Below are positions 1-4,575 of a stretch of DNA of 7,361 bases, piece after piece (within the stretch, counting starts at the first letter, position 1; each line of letters begins with the position of its first letter). The position numbers and the translations under genes are program-made. The DNA is from Synechococcus sp. UW140 (GTDB taxonomy: Bacteria > Cyanobacteriota > Cyanobacteriia > PCC-6307 > Cyanobiaceae). The stretch is from positions 1 to 7,361 of the forward strand of contig CAMDWF010000107.1 of assembly GCA_945878795.1 (NCBI GenBank), read 5' to 3'. The notes under the pieces are model-generated. The model searched no databases, was not told where the DNA came from, and was given only the letters and a program-made list of their open reading frames with translations.

Positions 1-230
1 GATCAACTTGCATGAGTACAAATACAACCATTTCTGATCCAACCTCCATACAATTCTGCCGACACATGTTAATAAAAAATGCGTTCATAATTCGTAGTTT
101 CGCCGTAAATAACTGCTACTGAAGGGCTTTAGCTGGGAAGACAGGCCCCAAAAAGCCACAAGGGTCCGCTCCGAGGCCGGGCACAACATGCAATGGATAG
201 GCTGAAGGGAACCCACAGACATGAGGCTCC
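1..230. other. AT-rich non-coding leader upstream of the CsbD-family gene
   Basis: No convincing coding region is visible on either strand here. The stretch is clearly richer in A and T than the DNA after about position 850. A hexamer cataat at 86-91 matches the bacterial -10 consensus at five of six positions. No good -35 element stands at the usual distance, so it is only a candidate promoter; if used, it would give a leader of roughly 130 bases before the CsbD-family start at 231. No riboswitch or tRNA-like fold was recognised. The left edge may also hold the end of an upstream intergenic region that lies outside the window. Confidence 0.4.
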
Positions 231-605
231 ATGGAAATTATTGCCAGGCAACTTGTTGCAATTCTGAAAAACTCAACGGTGAAGCTATTGGCAGGTTTGA
301 TATGCATGGCTTCCTGGATGCTGATGCCATTACCTGCAATGGCCATGGCCAACAATCACGCACTTAACCCCCAGATCCTCGCAACCATGGCCCAGAAAAT
401 GGATGCGAAAGCCAAGGAGACAGAGGGCAAAGTTCAATCGGCCTATGGTGAAATAACTGGCAAGCCCAGCGAGCAAATCAAAGGCAAAGTCAAGCAGGTT
501 CAGGGATCGGCCAAGGCAACGCAGCAAGACATCAAGCAAGGGGCCAAATCCATGGCCAATAAAGTCTCTGACGCCGCCGAAAATCTGGCCGACAAACTTA
601 GCTGA
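231..605 (+). CDS. CsbD-family stress protein with N-terminal signal peptide or membrane anchor
   Basis: This 124-residue protein has two parts. Residues 1-18 form a positively charged n-region (R6, K13, K18). Residues 19-40 are hydrophobic and end in an Ala-X-Ala type signal peptidase site (A38-M39-A40, with N41 following). From about residue 53 the sequence is a CsbD-like domain: Lys-rich, amphipathic and coil-like, with the spaced Gly pattern KETEGKVQSAYGEITGKP and then IKGKVKQVQG. It continues as a Lys/Gln/Ala helix to the end. CsbD proteins are small general-stress proteins whose biochemical role is unknown; the name comes from sigma-B control in Bacillus. Most are about 60-75 residues and cytosolic, so the export signal here is unusual and suggests a periplasmic, lumenal or membrane-tethered form. 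The ATG at 231 is chosen because GAGG stands 4 bases upstream (223-226) and because it keeps the signal peptide whole. Codon use is more A/T-rich than in neighbouring genes. The family call is firm; the localisation is inferred. Confidence 0.82.
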   Translation: MEIIARQLVAILKNSTVKLLAGLICMASWMLMPLPAMAMANNHALNPQILATMAQKMDAKAKETEGKVQSAYGEITGKPSEQIKGKVKQVQGSAKATQQDIKQGAKSMANKVSDAAENLADKLS

Positions 606-638
606 GCTTCTATTTCAGGGCCCTGAGGTGGGCCCCCG

Positions 639-664
639 AAGTCGCCTTCTGCGCAAGGCGACTT
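639..664. terminator. Perfect 10-bp hairpin between the CsbD-family gene and the small membrane gene
   Basis: The arms aagtcgcctt (639-648) and aaggcgactt (655-664) are exact reverse complements around a 6-base loop, ctgcgc. The hairpin starts 33 bases after the CsbD-family stop. A small palindrome, cagggccctg, lies just before it at 616-625. No long T-run follows on either strand (only the TT that closes the stem), so it is not a classic intrinsic terminator. It could be a weak or bidirectional terminator, an mRNA 3'-end stabiliser, or an attenuator before the gene at 701. Confidence 0.5.
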
Positions 665-700
665 GGTTGATTGACCTTAATCACCATTCCGGTCAAAATC

Positions 701-847
701 ATGCTTGAAACTCTTGCCATTGTCCTTGTCATTCTCTGGGCTCTTGGATTAGTCACCTCCTACACCATGGGCGGACTGATTCATATCCTGCTGGTCATTG
801 CTGTCATCTCTATCTTGCTACGGTTCATCAGTGGTCGGCGCGTCTAG
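701..847 (+). CDS. Small two-helix membrane protein, lmo0937 family
   Basis: The ATG at 701 opens a 48-codon frame ending in TAG at 845-847. The product starts MLETLAIVLVILWALGLVTS, turns at Y21-T-M-G-G25, and continues with a second hydrophobic helix (about 26-40) and a basic tail, R41-F-I-S-G-R-R-V48. The N-terminal MLETLAIVLVILW, the central Gly-Gly-hydrophobic-His-hydrophobic segment (25-33) and the short Arg-ending tail match the tiny lmo0937-type membrane proteins (45-50 residues), found in Firmicutes, proteobacteria and cyanobacteria. Their function is unknown. The gene sits 95 bases after the CsbD-family stop on the same strand, with the hairpin at 639-664 in between. Like that gene it is relatively A/T-rich at third positions, which supports a shared origin or function. 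No Shine-Dalgarno sequence is evident. Its last 20 bases overlap the 3' end of mtnA on the opposite strand. Confidence 0.78.
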   Translation: MLETLAIVLVILWALGLVTSYTMGGLIHILLVIAVISILLRFISGRRV

Positions 848-1964
848 GGTCTTCAAACAACTCCTTCAACCCCGCCTCACTCGCTGCCGCCACGCCCCGC
901 TCGGTGATCAGGGCGGTGACCAATCGGGCCGGGGTGACATCAAAGGCGGGGTTGAAGCCGGCGCTGCCATCAGGGCTCAACTGCACGCTGGCCAGGCCGC
1001 CGGCAGCGGCATCGCTGGCGTCGCCGTCGCGACGACCTTGGATGTGGGTCACCTCCCTTGCGGAGCGGGCCTCGATCGGGATTTCGGCCACGCCATCATC
1101 CAGGCTCCAGTCGATGGTGGAGCTGGGCAGGGCCACATAAAACGGCACGCCGTTGTCGTGGGCGGCCAGGGCCTTTAGATAGGTGCCGATCTTGTTGCAT
1201 ACATCGCCGCTGCGGGTGGTGCGGTCGGTGCCGACGATCACCGCATCCACTTCACCGTGTTGCATCAGATGGCCGCCGGCATTGTCGACGATTACGGTGT
1301 GGGGTACACCCTCCCGTCCCAATTCGAAGGCGGTGAGGCTGGCTCCCTGGTTGCGGGGTCGAGTTTCATCCACCCACACATGGATCGCCATCCCACAGCG
1401 GTGTGCCTTGTAGATCGGCGCCAGGGCCGTGCCCCAGTCCACCGTCGCCAACCAGCCGGCATTGCAGTGGGTCAGCACATTCAAGGGTCGGTTCTGCCGC
1501 TGCGCCGGCCGCGCCGCCGCCAGCTCCTGAAACAGTCGCAGGCCGTGGTCGCCGATGGCCTCGCACATCGCCACATCCTCCTCGGCGATGGCGCCAGCCT
1601 CGACCTTGGCCGCATCGGCCCGTTCCGCCTCCTGCAGGGAGGCCACCCGATGCCGCACCCGCTCCAGGGCCCAGCGCAGATTCACGGCCGTGGGCCGGGT
1701 GGCATTGAGCCGCTCGAAGGCCGCCGCCAGGGCCGCATCAGCTGGATCCTGCTGCAGGGCCAACATCAACCCGTAGGCCCCGGCCACGCCGATCAACGGT
1801 GCCCCCCGCACCACCATCGTGCTGATCGCCTCGGCCACCTGCTCCAGGCTCACCAGGGATCTGGTTTCAAAGCGATGGGGTAACAGGGTCTGGTCGATCA
1901 CCCCGACCGACCGTCCCCCCTCCTCCAGCCAGATCGTCCGCCAGGCCTTGCCATCGATATTCAT
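828..1964 (-). CDS. mtnA: S-methyl-5-thioribose-1-phosphate isomerase (MtnA)
   Basis: MtnA converts 5-methylthioribose-1-phosphate to 5-methylthioribulose-1-phosphate, a cytosolic step of the methionine salvage pathway that recycles methylthioadenosine. The 378-residue protein carries the family signatures in order: the N-terminal Leu-rich start with DQTLLPH (24-30), the substrate-phosphate loop RGAPLIG (53-59), THCNAG with the catalytic Cys167, the VDETRPRNQGA stretch (198-208), GTDR with the catalytic Asp247, and NKIGTY (257-262). The C-terminal FNPAFDVTP (338-346) is also typical. Cys167 and Asp247 correspond to Cys160 and Asp240 of Bacillus subtilis MtnA with the same offset of seven, so the active site is intact. 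These signatures separate it from the related eIF2B-alpha subunits. The length is slightly above the usual 345-370. The start at 1964 lies just before the MtnA core; a GAGGG lies about 15 bases upstream, too far for a good ribosome site. The gene is divergent from the flavin oxidase at 2048 and converges with the small membrane gene. Confidence 0.96.
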   Translation of the reverse strand: MNIDGKAWRTIWLEEGGRSVGVIDQTLLPHRFETRSLVSLEQVAEAISTMVVRGAPLIGVAGAYGLMLALQQDPADAALAAAFERLNATRPTAVNLRWALERVRHRVASLQEAERADAAKVEAGAIAEEDVAMCEAIGDHGLRLFQELAAARPAQRQNRPLNVLTHCNAGWLATVDWGTALAPIYKAHRCGMAIHVWVDETRPRNQGASLTAFELGREGVPHTVIVDNAGGHLMQHGEVDAVIVGTDRTTRSGDVCNKIGTYLKALAAHDNGVPFYVALPSSTIDWSLDDGVAEIPIEARSAREVTHIQGRRDGDASDAAAGGLASVQLSPDGSAGFNPAFDVTPARLVTALITERGVAAASEAGLKELFEDPRRADH

Positions 1965-2047
1965 GGGCGGGGGCGGGGGCCCTCAAGGAAACGCTGGCCA
2001 GAAGAGTATTCGCCCCAAGATGGCCTTGGCTTCTTCTGCCCCAATCA
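1965..2047. promoter_or_regulatory. Divergent intergenic region between mtnA and the flavin oxidase gene
   Basis: These 83 bases separate two divergently transcribed genes and must hold the promoters of both unless transcription starts within the genes. The mtnA side is extremely G-rich on the + strand: runs of 3, 5 and 5 G (1965-1967, 1969-1973, 1975-1979) separated by single C, which makes the mtnA leader almost all C and G. The middle part has a weak TATA-like agtatt near 2005. No pair of -35 and -10 hexamers could be assigned with confidence, and no operator palindrome was recognised. Confidence 0.35.
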
Positions 2048-3448
2048 ATGCCCATGGCCGTCCCCTCGCTTGAACCCGTCGACGTGGTGGTGGTCGGCGC
2101 CGGCCTCTCGGGGCTGGTGGCGGCCCACCGCTTGCGGGGCCAGGGCCTGCGGGTGCGGGTGCTGGAGGCCCAGGAGCGGGTCGGTGGTCGCCTGGTAACG
2201 GCCACCACCCCCTCCGGGGCCGCGGTGGATTTGGGGGGCCAATGGGGCGGCGCCAGCCACCACCGCTTGGCCGCCCTGGTGCAGGCGCTGGGCCTGGCCA
2301 CCTTCCCAAGCCATTACGACGGCCTCGGCCTCTTCCACTGGCAAGGCAAGGCCTGCAGTGCCCCCATCGCTAGCGACCTGCGCCAAAGCTTCCTGTTTTT
2401 CGAGCCGGATGCCCTACCTCTGGATCCGGTCGCCATCGCCGCAGCCCGCCGCCTCAAGGCAGAATTCGACGACTTGGTGGCCCAGGTCCCACCGCTGGCC
2501 CCCTGGACCCTGGCTGCCGCCGAGCGGCTCGACCGGCAGACAATCACCAGCTGGATGGAGGCCCGCAGCGACAACCCCATCGCCCAGCTGCCCCTGCGCT
2601 GGTTGGCCCTGGTCGGGGGATCGGGGGGCTTTGAGCCCGCGGAGAGCTCGATCCTGCACCTGGCCTGGACCCAGGCCGTGGCACCCCAGGAAGAAAACCC
2701 GGAAAGTTGGTTGGTCCACGGCGGCATGGGCCAGGTGCCCCAGCTCCTGGCCCAGCAGCTGGGCGAATCCGTCGTGCATCGCTGCAACCCCGTAGTCGGC
2801 ATTAGGCAGGATGCCAGGTCGGTGAGGGTGCAGGGGGCCGATGGCCGCGGCCATCAGGCCGCCGTGGCCATCGTGGCCATCCCGCCGCCGCTGCGCAGTG
2901 GCATTCGCTTCGAACCGGACCTGCCCCCAGAGCAGAAAGCCCTGCTGCAGCGCTCGCCGATGGGTTGCATGGCCAAGTGGCTGGCCGTTTACGCCAGGCC
3001 CTTCTGGCGCGATCGGGGCCAGAACGGCCTGGCCCTGGGCGATCTGCCCTGGCTGGATTTGGTCGCCGACAGTTCGCCCCCCTGCGGCTCCCCGGCCATC
3101 CTGGCGGGCTTCGTGGCTGGCCCTCGGGCCATCCGCCTGGGCCAGCTGGCCCCCGCCCAAAGGCGGGCCGCCGTCCTGGCGGACCTGGAGGCCTGCTGGG
3201 GCCCGGAAGCGGCCCAGCCCCTCGATTTGATCGAACAGGACTGGACCCAAGACAGCTGGAGCACCGGCGCCTTCACCACCTACCTGAGCCCAGGGGCATG
3301 GACTGGCTTTGGCCCAGCCTGGCGCCAAGGCCATGGCCGGGTGGTCTGGGCTGGCACCGAAATGGCGACGCGCTGGCCCGGCTACGGCGAGGGAGCCATC
3401 CTGGCGGGCGAGCAAGCGGCCGATCAGACCCTCGCCCTGGTGGGTTGA
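2048..3448 (+). CDS. FAD-dependent flavin amine oxidase-family protein
   Basis: This 466-residue protein has the amine oxidase (MAO / polyamine oxidase / L-amino-acid oxidase) layout. Residues 12-26 are the FAD dinucleotide-binding strand and turn, VVVVGAGLSGLVAA (GxGxxG), followed by LEAQERVGGRL (39-49), the second FAD contact of this superfamily, and DLGGQW (61-66). In the C-terminal half, K310 in the segment GCMAKWLAVY lines up with the lysine that contacts flavin N5 in MAO-B (K296), followed by the family's RPFWR. The C-terminus has AGTE (435-438) and WPGYGEGA (443-450), the FAD-binding end of the family, and then AGEQAA. At the place of the MAO covalent-flavin cysteine the protein has A408 (STGAFTTY), so FAD should be non-covalent. 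No signal peptide is seen, so it is probably cytosolic. The substrate cannot be read from the sequence: a mono- or polyamine or an amino acid is possible. ATG codons at 2048 and 2054 could both serve as start; no strong ribosome site decides. Confidence 0.88.
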   Translation: MPMAVPSLEPVDVVVVGAGLSGLVAAHRLRGQGLRVRVLEAQERVGGRLVTATTPSGAAVDLGGQWGGASHHRLAALVQALGLATFPSHYDGLGLFHWQGKACSAPIASDLRQSFLFFEPDALPLDPVAIAAARRLKAEFDDLVAQVPPLAPWTLAAAERLDRQTITSWMEARSDNPIAQLPLRWLALVGGSGGFEPAESSILHLAWTQAVAPQEENPESWLVHGGMGQVPQLLAQQLGESVVHRCNPVVGIRQDARSVRVQGADGRGHQAAVAIVAIPPPLRSGIRFEPDLPPEQKALLQRSPMGCMAKWLAVYARPFWRDRGQNGLALGDLPWLDLVADSSPPCGSPAILAGFVAGPRAIRLGQLAPAQRRAAVLADLEACWGPEAAQPLDLIEQDWTQDSWSTGAFTTYLSPGAWTGFGPAWRQGHGRVVWAGTEMATRWPGYGEGAILAGEQAADQTLALVG

Positions 3449-3498
3449 ATCCAACAGCCATGGTGGGGCTTACCCACGGCCCCCAAGAGTGCTCCTCG

Positions 3499-3540
3499 CA
3501 GGGCCATCCGAAACGGCCGCTCACCAAGGGCGCGGCCCTG
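3499..3540. terminator. Weak inverted repeat in the gap between two convergent genes
   Basis: Between the flavin oxidase stop (3448) and the stop of the opposite gene (3544) the arms cagggcc (3499-3505) and ggccctg (3534-3540) are exact reverse complements, with a cggccg palindrome (3514-3519) in the 28-base loop. A shorter gtggg/cccac hairpin lies at 3463-3477. Neither is followed by a T-run, so termination is only suggested by the position between convergent genes. Confidence 0.2.
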
Positions 3541-3543
3541 ACG

Positions 3544-4482
3544 TCAGTCCGTCTTGTCCCCGTTCTGAATGAGGTCCGGCGGCGCGTTCTTGCGGCCCCC
3601 CTCGTCGATCGCAACGCGGGTTGGCGACCCGCTGGCAAAACGGCGCCGGGCCACGAAGGCCAGCAACACCCCCCCCAGCCCCAGGGTGGCCAGCAGCGAA
3701 GGCCATGGAGACCACTCTTGTGCGGATTTCGCCCCAGCCAATGGCGACCCCGTCGCTGGTGCATCCGGTGCCTGGACCCCAGGGGGAACGACCCCAGGCG
3801 GCAGAGCCCCAGGTGGTATCTCCCCAGGCCCAGGTGTCCCGGCTCCGGGAGGTATGACGCCCGGGGGAGGCGGCATCATCCCGTCTGACATCGGAAGGCC
3901 TTGGTGGCCGCCAAGGGAGCCCCCCCCAGGCCCCATCGGCATGCCATTGGACCCCTGCCTGAGCCTTTGTTGGGGCCGAGCGCCTGGAGGGTCCCCACCT
4001 GGGCTGCTCGCCCCGCCCCTCCACCTCGGATCCATCTGGGAACCGCCGGCTCCCTGGGGTGCCATCCCTGGCAAAAATGGATTGATTCCAGCCCCTGGCC
4101 CCATCGGCGCGAAAGGATCGACCTGGCCATTGGGGCGGCTGGGGCCAGCAACAGAACGAACAGCCCCTCCCGGAGGGCGGCCCGGCGCGGCGGGGGAGGG
4201 AGAACGGGCTGCAGCCGGCCTGGGGATCGTGGCACCCTCGGGCTGCCACAAAATCAACGGTTCGACCAACACCTTGGGGGCCAAAGCAGCCGGGGCCGAT
4301 CGGGCTGGGGGCGCCGGGACCCCCGACCCTTCAATGCGCTCCACCGCTGGCTTGGCAGGGGGAGTGGCTGGGAGCGGGCCGGGGGCTGGCGGTGGTTTTG
4401 GCGATGTCTGAGCTAGTACGGGCGCAGCCAGCAAGGCCATCACCGCCGCTGCCCCAAGGGTGATCGGCTGGTTTTGGCCCAT
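3544..4482 (-). CDS. Pro/Gly-rich secreted protein with C-terminal membrane anchor, function unknown
   Basis: I do not recognise this 312-residue protein. Residues 1-24 look like a signal peptide: a hydrophobic run, LGAAAVMALLAAPVLA, with cleavage before Q25, although the n-region has no Lys or Arg. Residues 25-255 are low-complexity and rich in Pro, Gly and Ala. The only less repetitive part is 68-88, around VLVEPLILWQPEGATIPRP. Residues 204-238 repeat a PPG-containing pentad. Residues 258-278 form one hydrophobic helix followed by R279-R280-R281 and a polar 31-residue tail. By the positive-inside rule the Pro/Gly domain is outside and the tail is cytosolic. An in-frame TGA stands two codons before the ATG, so no longer start exists, and AAAGAGG about 10 bases upstream supports this start. 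It follows sufS by 93 bp on the same strand and may be read through from the suf operon. An envelope or thylakoid-lumen structural role is possible but not shown. The strand choice rests on the signal peptide and anchor; antisense frames here lack both. Confidence 0.68.
   Translation of the reverse strand: MGQNQPITLGAAAVMALLAAPVLAQTSPKPPPAPGPLPATPPAKPAVERIEGSGVPAPPARSAPAALAPKVLVEPLILWQPEGATIPRPAAARSPSPAAPGRPPGGAVRSVAGPSRPNGQVDPFAPMGPGAGINPFLPGMAPQGAGGSQMDPRWRGGASSPGGDPPGARPQQRLRQGSNGMPMGPGGGSLGGHQGLPMSDGMMPPPPGVIPPGAGTPGPGEIPPGALPPGVVPPGVQAPDAPATGSPLAGAKSAQEWSPWPSLLATLGLGGVLLAFVARRRFASGSPTRVAIDEGGRKNAPPDLIQNGDKTD
3669..3676 (-). repeat. G8 homopolymer in the membrane-anchor codons
   Basis: Eight C on the + strand form eight G in the coding strand of the Pro/Gly-rich gene, covering codons for L269-G270-G271-V272 inside the predicted transmembrane helix. 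A one-base slip would change the end of the anchor and the whole cytosolic tail. It may simply reflect Gly codons in GC-rich DNA. Confidence 0.6.
3777..3821 (-). repeat. Three 15-bp tandem units encoding PPG pentads
   Basis: Units at 3777-3791, 3792-3806 and 3807-3821 all begin ccccagg(g/c/t)gg on the + strand and keep an exact 15-base period. In the protein they give repeated Pro-Pro-Gly plus two variable residues (PPGAL, PPGVV, PPGVQ style). More degenerate copies continue to about 3873, for a total span of residues 204-238. The period is five residues, so this is not a collagen triplet. Confidence 0.6.
3920..3927 (-). repeat. Second G8 homopolymer in the Pro/Gly-rich gene
   Basis: Eight C on the + strand give the coding run GGG GGG GG for G186-G187-G188, with a T before and a C after the run on the coding strand. 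A slip of one base here would remove the PPG repeats and the membrane anchor from the product. It lies in a low-complexity Gly stretch, so chance in GC-rich DNA is a real alternative. Confidence 0.6.
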
Positions 4483-4483
4483 G

Positions 4484-4510
4484 GTTCAACTGCCTCTTTG
4501 TCGATTGAAC
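4484..4510. promoter_or_regulatory. Inverted repeat flanking the ribosome site of the Pro/Gly-rich gene
   Basis: gttcaa (4484-4489) and ttgaac (4505-4510) are exact reverse complements with a 15-base spacer. On the minus strand the spacer holds AAAGAGG, the likely ribosome-binding site, and the repeat ends one base before the ATG at 4482. It could be a short mRNA hairpin presenting the site in its loop, or a protein-binding dyad. A 6-bp arm is short enough to occur by chance. The rest of the 93-bp gap after sufS holds a GC-rich stretch without a clear terminator. Confidence 0.3.
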
Positions 4511-4575
4511 TTAGCCACCAAAGCTGCAAGGCAACCCCGCATTACCCGGCGGGCGGCCCCTGCCCCCAGACCAAA

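Noticed and set aside
116..355. A 79-codon minus-strand frame at the left end
   Set aside because: It overlaps the well-supported CsbD-family signal peptide region in antisense and has no family features.
1257..1883. A 208-codon open frame on the + strand opposite mtnA
   Set aside because: It is antisense to an unmistakable MtnA with an intact active site, and its own sequence is Arg/Gly/His-rich without domains.
2414..3454. A 346-codon open frame on the minus strand opposite the flavin oxidase
   Set aside because: It mirrors a GC-rich gene with intact FAD motifs; its product has no recognisable domain, and stops are rare by chance in such DNA.
3544..3720. Sortase or PEP-CTERM type sorting signal at the C-terminus of the Pro/Gly-rich protein
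   Set aside because: The helix and Arg cluster are there, but no LPXTG or PEP motif precedes them, and the tail after the helix is too long (about 31 residues).
3769..3873. Collagen-like repeat
   Set aside because: Gly does not recur every third residue; the period is five residues with PPG cores.
3569..4411. A 280-codon open frame on the + strand opposite the Pro/Gly-rich gene
   Set aside because: It is also low-complexity but has no signal peptide, membrane helix or supported start, whereas the minus frame has all three.
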